Assembly (NCBI GenBank): GCA_016192065.1
Contig: JACPUX010000042.1
Span: 1 to 32,925 of the forward strand
DNA length: 32,925 bases
Source of the DNA: Betaproteobacteria bacterium
GTDB taxonomy: Bacteria > Pseudomonadota > Gammaproteobacteria > Burkholderiales > Casimicrobiaceae
Reading direction: 5' to 3'
Position numbers and translations under genes: made by a program. Each line of letters begins with the position of its first letter. The first letter of the stretch is position 1. The notes beneath the pieces were generated by a model that saw only the letters and a list, made by a program, of their open reading frames with translations, had not been told where the DNA came from and made no database searches. Below, piece by piece: positions 25,024 through 32,925 of the stretch.

Positions 25024-28000
25024 TTACAACAGCACGCGCTCGATACCGCCCCGGTTGACGGCGGCGACATAGTCTTGCAGCCAGGTTTCGCCGAGAAGCC
25101 GCCGTGCCAGAGCGATCACCAGATAGTCGGCAGTGGTCCCGGCGTCGTTGCGGTAGCGCTGCAGCCCCTGGAGACAGGACGGGCAGGAGGTGAGGACTTC
25201 CACGTCGCCGGTAAAACCGCCTTCGCGCAGGCGGCTGGCGCCGGCGCGCATTTCCTGTTCCTTGCGAAAACGCACCTGGGTCGCGACATCCGGCCGTGAC
25301 ACCGCGAGGCTCCCCGATTCCCCGCAGCAGCGATCGTTGTGGTCCACCTGCTGACCCAGGAGCGCCTTGGCCACGCGCAGGCTCGAATGGGTTTTCATGG
25401 GGTTGTGGCAGGGTTCGTGGTACAGATAACGCACGCCTTCGAGACCCTCACTACTGACGCCCTTCTCGTACAGATACTCGTGAATGTCGAGCAGGCGGCA
25501 ACCCGGGAAAATGCACTCGAACTCATAGTGCTGCAACTGATCCATGCAGGTGCCGCAGGAGACGATCACGGTACGGATGTCGAGATAGTTGAGGGTATTG
25601 GCAACACGATGGAACAGCACCCGGTTGGCGATGCTGATCGCCTCGCCTTGGGTCCGGTTGCCCGAGGCGGTCTGGGGATAGCCGCAGCACAGGTAGCCTG
25701 GCGGCAGCACGCATTGCACGCCGAGGTGGTAGAGCATGGCCTGCGTGGCGAGACCCACTTGCGAGAACAGACGCTCCGAACCGCAACCCGGAAAATAGAA
25801 CACCGCCTCGCCATCTTCGGCGCGCGCCGGGTCGCGAATGATGGGGATGACCTTGTCGTCTTCGAGATCGAGCAGCGCGCGCGAGCTGCGCTTGGGCAGA
25901 TTGCCCGGCATGGGCTTGTTGAGCAAATGAATCACCTGTGCCTTGACCGCCGGCCGGCCGACGGTGGCCGGAGGCCGCCGGGCGACCGCCTGGGCGAGCC
26001 CCAGGCGCTTGACCAACGCATGGCCCAGGCGCTGGGCGCGGTAGCCCCAGTCGATCATCAGGGTCTTCATGAGCTTGATGGTCGCCGGGTCGGTGGCGGA
26101 CAGGAACATCATGGTCGCGGCGGTGCCGGGGTTGAAGCGTTTTTTGCCCTGGCGGCGCAGGAGGTTGCGCATAGCAATCGACACATCGCCAAAGTCGATG
26201 TCCACCGGGCAGGGGGTGAGGCATTTGTGACAGACCGTGCAATGGTCGGCGACATCGGAAAATTCGTCCCAGTGCTTGAGCGACACGCCCCGCCGCGTCT
26301 GTTCCTCATACAGAAAGGCTTCGATCAGCAGCGAAGTGCCCAGAATCTTGTTGCGCGGGCTGTAGAGCAGATTGGCGCGCGGCACGTGCGTGGAGCAGAC
26401 CGGCTTACATTTGCCGCAGCGCAGGCAGTCCTTGATCTGGTCGGAAATGCCGCCGATTTCCGATTGTTCGAGGATCAGGCTTTCGTGCCCGATGAGGCTG
26501 AACGAAGGCGTGTAGGCCTGGCGCAGGTCGGACCCAGGCAAGAGCTTGCCGCGATTGAAGCGCCCTTCGGGGTCGATGCGGTTTTTGTAGGCAACGAAAG
26601 GGGCAAGCTCGCTTTCGGTGAGGTATTCGAGCTTGGTGATGCCGATGCCATGTTCGCCGGAAATCACGCCACCCAGTTCCCGCGCCAGCGCCATGATGCG
26701 CGCCACCGCGGCATTGGCCCGCTGGAGCATGGCGTAATCGTCGGAATTGACCGGAATGTTGGTATGCACGTTGCCATCGCCGGCATGCATGTGCAGGGCC
26801 ACGAACACCCGCCCGCGCCGCACCTGGCCATGGATGTCGCGCACCCGGGCGAGCACCGGCGCGAAAGCGAGGCCAGCGAAAATCTCTTCCAGCGGCTCCT
26901 TGAGTTCGCGCTTCCAGGACACCACCACCGAGTGGTCTTGCAAGGCGGGAAAGGTCTGATCCAGGCGATCGAACAAATCCTGCCAGCGCGCGCGGGTCAG
27001 CTCGACCAGTTCCCGCGCCGCGGCGAGCTTGGCGTCGAGAATCTCCGCGGCGGGCCGCACCTCGTCGTCCGGGCCATAGGGCATGGCGCCGGCGAAGAAC
27101 CCGGCAAGCGCCGCGCACAGCGCGAGTTTGTTCTCGATCGACAACTCGATGTTGATGCGCTCGATGCCGTCGGAATAGGCGCCCAGTTTCTCCAGCGGGA
27201 TCACCACGTCTTCGTTGATCTTGAAGGCATTGGTGTGTTTGGCGATGGCCGCGGTGCGGGCACGGTCGAGCCAGAACTTCTTGCGCGTCTCGGGCGAAAC
27301 CGCGATGAAACCTTCGGCACCGCGCGCGTTGGCCAGACGCACCACTTCGCTCGCCGCCTGCGCCACGGCGTCTTCCTCATCACCGACGATGTCGCCGATC
27401 AGCACCATTTTCGGCCGCCCATGACGCTTGGCCTTGGTGGCGTAGCCCACCGCCTTCACGTAGCGTTCGTCGAGATGTTCGAGGCCGGCGAGCAACACCC
27501 GCGGCGTGTTGCTCTGGCGGGCGCGGCGATCGAGGAAGGCCTTGATTTCCATGATCGCCGGTACCGAGTCGCGCACCTGCCCGAAGAACTCCAGGCAGAC
27601 CGTGCGCGCACAGGGCGGCATTTGATGCAGCACGAAGCGGGCGGAAACGATGATGCCGTCGCAGCCTTCTTTTTGCACGCCGGGAAGCCCGGCGAGAAAC
27701 TTGTCGGTGACATCCTTGCCCAGCCCACTCTTGCGAAAGCGCGCGCCGGGAATGTCGAGCCGCTCCTCGCGCAGCAGTGTCTTGCCGTCGCCGGACCGGT
27801 AGGTGAGCGCGAAACTTGCCGTGGCGGCGTCGTGAATCTTGCCGCGATTGTGGTCGAGCCTCACCACCTCCAGCCATTCGCCTTGCGGGTTGATCATGCG
27901 CCAGGACACCAGATTGTCGAGGGCCGTGCCCCAGAGCACGGCCTTCTTGCCCCCGGCGTTCATGGCGACATTGCCGCCTATGCAGGACGCATCGGCCGAA

Positions 28001-28857
28001 GTGGGGTCGACCGCGAACACGAGTCCGGCGCGATCGGCGGCGTCCATCACCCGCCGCGTGACCACGCCCGCGCCGCAATCGATGGTCGGTGTCGCGGCGC
28101 TGTGCCCCGGCAGCACTTGCCACTCCACGCCGGAGAGGCGTTCGAGCTTTTCGGTATTGATGACCACCGAGCGGGCATCGAGCGGCACGGCGCCGCCGGT
28201 GTAGCCGGTGCCGCCGCCACGGGCAATGATGGTGAGCCCCAGTTCGATGCAAGCGGCAACGAGGCCGGCGATTTCGTCTTCGCGGTCCGGGCAAAGCACC
28301 ACGAAGGGATACTCGACCCGCCAGTCGGTCGCGTCGGTCACATGCGACACCCGCGCCAGGCCATCGAAACGAATGTTGTCATCGTGGGTGTGCCGCCCCA
28401 GCGCCTTGCGCACCCGCCGGCGCAATTGCTCGGTGGCGCCAAACCCGGCGGCGAAGCGGTCAACCGCGGCCTTGGCGGCGGCGATGAGTTGTAGCACTTT
28501 GCGCGCGCGCTCGGCGTCTTCATCGCCACGGCGCTTTTCGATTTCGCGCAGCCGGTGACGCAGCGCCTCGACCAGGAGGCTCTGGCGGCGCGGATTCTCC
28601 AGGAGGTCATCGACGAGGTAAGGATTGCGCTCCACCACCCAGATGTCGCCCAGCACCTCGAAAAGCATGCGCGCCGACCGCCCGGTGCGGCGCCCGCCAC
28701 GCAGCTCCTCCAGTAGCGGCCACATCGGTGCGCCGAGCAAACGAATGACGATTTCCCGGTCGGAAAACGAGGTGTAGTTGTAAGGGATTTCCCGCACCCG
28801 TCCAGGCGCCTGGGGGGGCATGAGGGCGGCACTGGTGAGGTCGGCGGGGGCGTTCAT
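25024..28857 (-). CDS. large FAD and iron-sulfur oxidoreductase (DUF3683 type)
   Basis: The 1277-residue protein combines several parts of D-lactate/2-hydroxyacid dehydrogenases. An N-terminal DUF3683-like domain (about 20-150) comes first. It is followed by the FAD-binding core with [11 protein letters not shown] near 213. The substrate domain with [12 protein letters not shown] lies near 690. Two 4Fe-4S motifs follow, [11 protein letters not shown] near 809 and [11 protein letters not shown] near 872. Two CCG domains (FPGCGSE near 1021, CGTCMDQ and [10 protein letters not shown] near the end) finish it. It probably oxidises a 2-hydroxy acid and passes electrons into the respiratory chain at the membrane. 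The single-chain fusion of dehydrogenase and Fe-S subunits is typical of betaproteobacteria as I remember. The ATG at 28857 starts the conserved N terminus. Confidence 0.88.
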   Translation of the reverse strand: MNAPADLTSAALMPPQAPGRVREIPYNYTSFSDREIVIRLLGAPMWPLLEELRGGRRTGRSARMLFEVLGDIWVVERNPYLVDDLLENPRRQSLLVEALRHRLREIEKRRGDEDAERARKVLQLIAAAKAAVDRFAAGFGATEQLRRRVRKALGRHTHDDNIRFDGLARVSHVTDATDWRVEYPFVVLCPDREDEIAGLVAACIELGLTIIARGGGTGYTGGAVPLDARSVVINTEKLERLSGVEWQVLPGHSAATPTIDCGAGVVTRRVMDAADRAGLVFAVDPTSADASCIGGNVAMNAGGKKAVLWGTALDNLVSWRMINPQGEWLEVVRLDHNRGKIHDAATASFALTYRSGDGKTLLREERLDIPGARFRKSGLGKDVTDKFLAGLPGVQKEGCDGIIVSARFVLHQMPPCARTVCLEFFGQVRDSVPAIMEIKAFLDRRARQSNTPRVLLAGLEHLDERYVKAVGYATKAKRHGRPKMVLIGDIVGDEEDAVAQAASEVVRLANARGAEGFIAVSPETRKKFWLDRARTAAIAKHTNAFKINEDVVIPLEKLGAYSDGIERINIELSIENKLALCAALAGFFAGAMPYGPDDEVRPAAEILDAKLAAARELVELTRARWQDLFDRLDQTFPALQDHSVVVSWKRELKEPLEEIFAGLAFAPVLARVRDIHGQVRRGRVFVALHMHAGDGNVHTNIPVNSDDYAMLQRANAAVARIMALARELGGVISGEHGIGITKLEYLTESELAPFVAYKNRIDPEGRFNRGKLLPGSDLRQAYTPSFSLIGHESLILEQSEIGGISDQIKDCLRCGKCKPVCSTHVPRANLLYSPRNKILGTSLLIEAFLYEEQTRRGVSLKHWDEFSDVADHCTVCHKCLTPCPVDIDFGDVSIAMRNLLRRQGKKRFNPGTAATMMFLSATDPATIKLMKTLMIDWGYRAQRLGHALVKRLGLAQAVARRPPATVGRPAVKAQVIHLLNKPMPGNLPKRSSRALLDLEDDKVIPIIRDPARAEDGEAVFYFPGCGSERLFSQVGLATQAMLYHLGVQCVLPPGYLCCGYPQTASGNRTQGEAISIANRVLFHRVANTLNYLDIRTVIVSCGTCMDQLQHYEFECIFPGCRLLDIHEYLYEKGVSSEGLEGVRYLYHEPCHNPMKTHSSLRVAKALLGQQVDHNDRCCGESGSLAVSRPDVATQVRFRKEQEMRAGASRLREGGFTGDVEVLTSCPSCLQGLQRYRNDAGTTADYLVIALARRLLGETWLQDYVAAVNRGGIERVLL

Positions 28858-29015
28858 GGGGACATTTTACCGCATCGCAACATGGCGGCTCTGCCCTCTT
28901 TTTTCCGATCCCAAACGGGACTATGATGGTGTGGCGTCCGACTGGCTCGCGGCTTGGTGGCAAACGATGCCCGGGCGAGCGGCCGGTTTCTCGATGTCCC
29001 CGATAGGAGGATTTC
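28858..29015. promoter_or_regulatory. divergent promoter region with a strong ribosome site
   Basis: This 158-base gap separates the minus-strand oxidoreductase from the plus-strand lipoprotein and must hold both promoters. TATGAT at 28922-28927 is a fair plus-strand -10, with only a weak T-rich -35. TAGGAGG at 29004-29010 is five bases before the lipoprotein ATG. Confidence 0.4.
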
Positions 29016-29213
29016 ATGCGCAAATCTTTGGGTTTGGCCATCGCCATCGGCAGCCTGGTTCTGGTGGGTTGCGCGACGACCGGCTCGGGCGATGGATTGG
29101 TCTATGACGTGGACCACACCAAAATTGCCCTGGTCGAAAACTATGCCAAGCAAAACAACCTTCAGGTGATCTGGGTCAACTACCCGCAGCGCGCCGTCGC
29201 CGCGAGCAAGTGA
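29016..29213 (+). CDS. small lipoprotein, function unknown
   Basis: The 65-residue precursor has a classic lipoprotein signal: MRKSLGLAIAIGSLVLVGC with the lipobox LVGC and Cys19 as the lipidated residue. After cleavage about 47 residues remain, with the segment KIALVENYAKQNNLQVIWVN probably forming a helix and a strand. There is no retention-avoiding Asp after the Cys, so it is likely sent to the outer membrane. A strong TAGGAGG site precedes the ATG and a terminator follows, making it a single-gene unit. Confidence 0.85.
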   Translation: MRKSLGLAIAIGSLVLVGCATTGSGDGLVYDVDHTKIALVENYAKQNNLQVIWVNYPQRAVAASK

Positions 29214-29238
29214 TTCCTTGAACCCGGGGTGTGGCGCC

Positions 29239-29272
29239 CGCGACCTGGGGTCGCGGTGGGTGGGTGTTTTTT
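29239..29272 (+). terminator. rho-independent terminator of the lipoprotein gene
   Basis: CGCGACC (29239-29245), loop TGG and GGTCGCG (29249-29255) form a seven-pair stem. A T tract follows at 29267-29272 after a short G/T-rich spacer. It lies just beyond the lipoprotein stop. Confidence 0.6.
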
Positions 29273-29542
29273 CCGGGCAAGCTCCTTTCGCCCCCCGACC
29301 GAGCCATCACACAAAGGCCCGCTAGAATTCTGAAAACCACCGTTGACCGCTATTCGCCGCCAACTTGGCGGGACAAAGCTTGCGGGCTGGTCTGGGGCAT
29401 CACCTGATGGGTGGCGATGCTGCACACCCGATGGTGTGCCCAACTGAGGTTTCCAGGATAATGGCGCCAAGGGGAGCTTGCTTGGCGTGATCAAGAACCG
29501 ATCGAGTATTTGCTGTTCCGTTTTCCGGGTTGCGCGCGGCGC
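29273..29542. other. non-coding leader of the phospholipase gene
   Basis: The 270 bases hold no gene. A perfect stem-loop GCACACC-CGAT-GGTGTGC lies at 29422-29439. Its place upstream of the phospholipase start could reflect a structured 5' leader. No known riboswitch was recognised. Confidence 0.35.
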
Positions 29543-30667
29543 ATGAAGCGCGCCCTCATCCTTTCTGGCGGCGGCGCGCGCGCGGCCTATCAGGCCGGCG
29601 TGCTCAAAGCCATCGCCGAACTCGTTCCGCCCGGCAGCCGTAATCCTTTCCATATCATCTGCGGCACCTCGGCCGGAGCCATCAACGCCGCCGCGCTGGC
29701 ATCCGGCGCGCACGACCTCCTGGGCGCCAGTGAAGCGATGTGCCGGGTGTGGGCCAATCTCACCATCGACCGCGTTTATCGCGCCGAAACCTGGCCTTTG
29801 CTGCGCATCGCCGGACGCTGGGCACAGTCCCTCCTGGGCGGGAGGCCAGCCCAGCGACCCGTGGCTTTGCTCGACAACACGCCGCTCAAGGAGCTCTTGG
29901 CCCAAGCCATACCCTGGTCGGCGATCCGCACCAATCTCGATCTTGGCGTGGTGGATGTCCTGGCGATCACCGCATCGAGCTATGACTCCGGACTTTCGGT
30001 GAGCTTTTGCATGGGCGCGGAGGATATTCCGATGTGGGAGCGCGCCCAGCGCCTCGGTGTGCGCACCGCCATCGGCATCGATCACCTGATGGCCTCCAGC
30101 GCGATTCCCTTTCTGTTCGCTCCGGTGAAAATCGGCGACGAGTTCTTCGGTGACGGCGCCATCCACCAAGTTGCCCCCACCGCCCCAGCTCTGCACCTCG
30201 GTGCCGACCGCATCCTGGTGATCGGCGCCAACCGCGCGCGCAACCACCGCGCGCCCCGGCGCTCGGGGGGCGGACCGAGCCTGGCCCAGGTTGGCGGGCA
30301 CGTGCTGGCGAGCATCTTCACCGACGCCCTGGGCACGGACCTCGAAAAGGTGCGCCTGGTGAACGTCGCCGTGCGCCAGATTCCGCCCGAGCAATTGCCC
30401 AAGAGCCCCATGCCGCTTCGAGACGTGGGTCTATGCGTACTCACCCCCAGCGTTTCGCTCCAGGCGCTCGCTCTCGAACACCATGGCCGCCTGCCGCGTT
30501 CGCTGCGCATGCTGCTGGGGCGCGTGGGCGGAACGGACGAAGGGGGGGCGGCGCTTTTGTCCTATCTGCTCTTCGATGCCAATTACTGCCGGGCGCTCAT
30601 CAACCTGGGTTATCGCGACGGAATGGCGGCGAAGAAGGACCTGTTTGCCTTCTTGCGGGAAGGGTGA
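29543..30667 (+). CDS. patatin-like phospholipase
   Basis: The 374-residue protein is a serine lipid hydrolase of the patatin family. The oxyanion-hole motif SGGGARAAYQAG lies at 8-19. The nucleophile elbow GTSAG places Ser43, and the dyad partner is Asp204 in FFGDGAIH. There is no signal peptide, so it acts on membrane lipids from the cytoplasm unless exported by another route. The ATG at 29543 starts the conserved MKRALILSGGG; an ATG-less extension upstream has no family sequence. A patatin next to a polymorphic-toxin locus is probably chance, since it has ordinary chromosomal relatives (RssA-like). The 125-base gap downstream holds no gene. Confidence 0.92.
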   Translation: MKRALILSGGGARAAYQAGVLKAIAELVPPGSRNPFHIICGTSAGAINAAALASGAHDLLGASEAMCRVWANLTIDRVYRAETWPLLRIAGRWAQSLLGGRPAQRPVALLDNTPLKELLAQAIPWSAIRTNLDLGVVDVLAITASSYDSGLSVSFCMGAEDIPMWERAQRLGVRTAIGIDHLMASSAIPFLFAPVKIGDEFFGDGAIHQVAPTAPALHLGADRILVIGANRARNHRAPRRSGGGPSLAQVGGHVLASIFTDALGTDLEKVRLVNVAVRQIPPEQLPKSPMPLRDVGLCVLTPSVSLQALALEHHGRLPRSLRMLLGRVGGTDEGGAALLSYLLFDANYCRALINLGYRDGMAAKKDLFAFLREG

Positions 30668-30792
30668 GACAACTCGCCCGCGGCGCACGCTTCGGAAGTT
30701 CGCTTCCCCTACCCGCGCATTTCCGCCGCCCTTTTGCGCCAGGCGGCAAACATTCTGGCAAATATGGCCTTTAGCGCGCCAGACCGAATTGG

Positions 30793-31152
30793 CTAATCGC
30801 CACCATTCTGAAGCCCCAGAAGCACGGCTACGTCGGTTGGCTTGGTTCTGTAGCAACGAGCCATGTGCTCGCAGTAATCACCGACGGTCAGGATGATTAT
30901 CGCACCAGCATCTAGCTCTTTGCATATCTCCCGATCAGCGACATCGCGGATGTCGTGAAGAACCTGGTCAAGCTCGTTGTGCCGGAAATCAGACACAAAG
31001 CTCGCGCAAAGATCCTCCCCGAACTTCATATCCGGTCGAATGTCAGCAGCGGACAACTGAAACAGTCGCGCGATTCGCGCGATGGCTTTGTCACGCACCT
31101 GCCGCGGCGAGGCGCTCAGGAGGACGTGGCTCCGATTAGCTCTTGGGGTCAC
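30793..31152 (-). CDS. ACP-like small protein, candidate immunity protein for the RHS tip
   Basis: The 119-residue protein has the layout of an acyl carrier protein: AIARIARLFQLSAADIRPDM, FGEDL, then helices ending in LTVGDYCEHMARCY. But the stretch where the carrier serine (DSL) should be reads CASFVSDFRHNELDQV, so the phosphopantetheine site appears to be missing. The GTG start (31150-31152) overlaps the RHS stop as GTGA, and TTG codons further up are alternatives. Genes directly after RHS toxin genes usually encode the matching immunity protein, so that role is inferred. It could instead be an effector-loading partner. Confidence 0.65.
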   Translation of the reverse strand: MTPRANRSHVLLSASPRQVRDKAIARIARLFQLSAADIRPDMKFGEDLCASFVSDFRHNELDQVLHDIRDVADREICKELDAGAIIILTVGDYCEHMARCYRTKPTDVAVLLGLQNGGD

Positions 31153-32714
31153 TTCTGACAAGCGCAATCACCGTCGGATAACGCTCCCAATGCTGCCTGC
31201 ACTATAACTGACCAGTCATAGAAGCCCTCGAACACTACCGCGCCAGTAAGTGCAGCACCGAGAAGAATTCCCAAACCCGTACGACCAAGCTCTCGCAATG
31301 TGCGGAATTCGAGTCGACCGGACCACCGACTTAGCTGGCTTGTGTAGGGATTGATCTGGTCTTTCGGGATACCAAGCGCTCTAAGTTCCTCGGGTGTCTT
31401 CGGCATTGTGCCAGCAGCAAGATCGCCAAGAAGGCTCGCCAAGACAGCATCCAAATCGATCCGGTTGTCTCGAATGTCGTCTACAAATTGGTCGAAGTCA
31501 AAACAAAGCAAGCCCGTCGGATCGGTATTGCTGATCGGATTTCCGCCCACATAGCTGTAGAGGTTCTCGTCCAGCCCCGCGAATCGAATCGGATCCTTCG
31601 CAGTCCACCTTCCCGTCTGAGCATCGTAATCCCGCGCGCCGAAGCGCACAAGCCGCGTTTGCGGATCATAGAGCCCGCCGGCAAAGCCGAATGGCTGGAA
31701 GCCCGGATGGGTGTCGCTGAGCACCTTGCCGAATTCATCATAATCGATCCGCTGCGCCAGGTCGCCGCTCGCGGCATCCACCACCACGCGCACGCTGCCC
31801 AGGTGATCGGTGACAAGCCGATAGGTCTTGCCGCCCTTTTGCATGTACTCGGGCACGTTCACTTTGGTGCCGTACACGAAGCGGCTCACCAAGGCGCCGC
31901 TGCCGTCGAACTCGGCGGCGATTTTGAGTTGGTCTTGGTAGAGCCAACCTTGGGTGAGGGCGCCATTGACCTTCTTACCCACCCGGCGGTTTTTGCCATC
32001 GACCAGGTTGTCGATCTGCGTACCGTCGGGCAGCGTGACTGAGCGCAGGTTGCCGAAGGCGTCATAGACGTACTGGGTAATCTGGCTGCCTTCGGTTTTC
32101 TGGGTGAGGGTGCCGTTCGCGGTGTAGCTGTAGGTCGTGCCGGCGTAAGTGAGCAGGCGGTCTTGGTCGTCATAGGTGGCGATGGAGCTGCCATTGAGTT
32201 CGCTGCGGTTGCCGTTGGCGTCATAACCGTAGCGCGTGGTCGTGCTGCCGTCGCGGCGCACTTCTTCCAGCCTTCCAGCCGGGTCATATTGGTACTGGAA
32301 TGCCGTGGTTGCTCCGCCGACGGTTTCGTCCTTGGCGGTGATGCGGCCCAGGGGGTCATAGCTCAGGGTGTAATGCAGAAGCGCGTTCGCGTTGTGGCTG
32401 GCCTGGAAACTCGCCAGTTCGCCGAAGGGGTTGTAGCCCTGGGTGGTGGTGAGGTTGGCGAGGTTCGTGCCGGTGACGAGGCCGCTTGCCGTATCGCGGG
32501 TAAGGGTGAGGTCGCCCGCTTGGGTCAGGAGGCCATCGGGGTCGTGGGCGAGGGGGACATTCTCGCCGTTGACGCTGACGGCGGTGATGCGGAAGTTCTC
32601 ATCATGGGTGAAGGCAATGCTGCCGGCGACGGGGCCGGTCAGGGTTTCTTGTTTCTTGAGCTTGCCGTCATGTACGAAGGCTATGTTGAGGCCGGCGGTT
32701 TCGATGCTGGCCAA
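31149..32714 (-). CDS. RHS-repeat protein, C-terminal part with variable toxin tip
   Basis: The frame encodes tandem YD repeats (for example YDPAGRLEEVRRDGS, YDANGNRSELNG) and then the RHS core signature LGSVRVVVDAASG, GARDYDAQTGRWTAKDPIRF and LYSYVGGNPISNTDPTGL. After DPTGL comes a tip of about 125 residues, LCFDFDQFVDDIRDNRIDL onwards. It has a hydrophobic segment (GLGILLGAALTGAVVF) and ends in DGDCACQK. RHS proteins encapsulate and deliver such tips to rival cells. The open frame continues upstream to a stop at 32851-32853 without ATG or GTG, so a real start is missing. This is likely a 5'-truncated or displaced RHS module, or one joined by a frameshift. The tip type is not known to me. 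Confidence 0.75.
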   Translation of the reverse strand: MASIETAGLNIAFVHDGKLKKQETLTGPVAGSIAFTHDENFRITAVSVNGENVPLAHDPDGLLTQAGDLTLTRDTASGLVTGTNLANLTTTQGYNPFGELASFQASHNANALLHYTLSYDPLGRITAKDETVGGATTAFQYQYDPAGRLEEVRRDGSTTTRYGYDANGNRSELNGSSIATYDDQDRLLTYAGTTYSYTANGTLTQKTEGSQITQYVYDAFGNLRSVTLPDGTQIDNLVDGKNRRVGKKVNGALTQGWLYQDQLKIAAEFDGSGALVSRFVYGTKVNVPEYMQKGGKTYRLVTDHLGSVRVVVDAASGDLAQRIDYDEFGKVLSDTHPGFQPFGFAGGLYDPQTRLVRFGARDYDAQTGRWTAKDPIRFAGLDENLYSYVGGNPISNTDPTGLLCFDFDQFVDDIRDNRIDLDAVLASLLGDLAAGTMPKTPEELRALGIPKDQINPYTSQLSRWSGRLEFRTLRELGRTGLGILLGAALTGAVVFEGFYDWSVIVQAALGALSDGDCACQK

Positions 32715-32773
32715 GAGGCCGGTGGTGGTCTGGTAAGCATAGCGAATGGCTTCACCACTGCCAGTGCTGGGCG

Positions 32774-32896
32774 TCAGGCTGCGGCCGGGAGTGTCAGATT
32801 TTTTGTGTGTGAGGCGCTCGGAGACTTTTCCACGGCGCCGCCGCCGGCCCCTTTATGGCCGGAGGCGAGCGGCGCGGTGGGAAAGTCGGTGCTCAT
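32774..32896 (-). CDS. short open frame at the 5' side of the RHS module, doubtful
   Basis: An ATG at 32896 opens a 40-codon frame starting MSTDFPTAPLASGHKG that overlaps the RHS frame and stops at 32774-32776. It has no clear ribosome site. At AAAAAAT a shift of minus one would join it to the RHS frame, which is the only reason to note it. It may simply be leader sequence. Confidence 0.2.
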   Translation of the reverse strand: MSTDFPTAPLASGHKGAGGGAVEKSPSASHTKNLTLPAAA

Positions 32897-32925
32897 TCTA
32901 ACCCCGGGCCTCGGTGAAGCGCTCG

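Noticed and set aside
25339..28494. A plus-strand open frame of 1051 codons opposite the large oxidoreductase
   Set aside because: The minus strand encodes a protein with clear FAD and Fe-S motifs. The opposing frame is a product of high GC codon bias and has no motif of its own.

Overview
The window looks like a high-GC betaproteobacterial chromosome carrying an acquired island. The best taxonomic hints are the 1277-residue FAD/Fe-S oxidoreductase of the DUF3683 type, the small class I cytochrome c, the YyaL-like protein and the general codon use. These are inferences from family knowledge, not from a search.

Bases 1 to about 20,000 are accessory DNA. A tyrosine recombinase of the Integrase_1 type (184-1206, minus) has a frameshifted N terminus. 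It is followed by a gene-free stretch (about 1500-2150) packed with roughly twenty small stem-loops whose loops repeat the same few sequences. Two unknown small genes follow (2487-3235). Next is a tightly overlapping plus-strand operon: a ribbon-helix-helix regulator with a palindromic operator, a DUF499 ATPase, a DUF3780 protein, the toxin-antitoxin pair darT/darG, a DUF1156-type DNA methyltransferase and a PLD-SNF2 helicase (3600-15008). The ATPase, methyltransferase and helicase match what I remember as the Hma (helicase-methylase-ATPase) type of predicted antiphage system. Here a complete DarTG module sits inside it. A Fic protein (15128), an unknown 374-residue protein (16407) and a TOTE-type primase-helicase (17545) complete what looks like a defence island. 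The last gene is cut short by an in-frame amber codon.

From about 20,265 to 30,667 the content is ordinary chromosomal: a periplasmic cytochrome c, a three-gene minus-strand operon (HIT protein, an unknown 531-residue protein, a YyaL/DUF255 thioredoxin-like protein), the large DUF3683 oxidoreductase, a small lipoprotein and a patatin-like phospholipase. The right edge (30,793-32,925, minus) is a polymorphic-toxin locus. It holds the 3' part of an RHS-repeat gene with a variable C-terminal tip, overlapped by a small gene whose product resembles an acyl carrier protein without its carrier serine and sits where an immunity gene belongs.

No rRNA, tRNA, CRISPR array or complete insertion sequence was seen. 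All identifications rest on reading motifs by eye.
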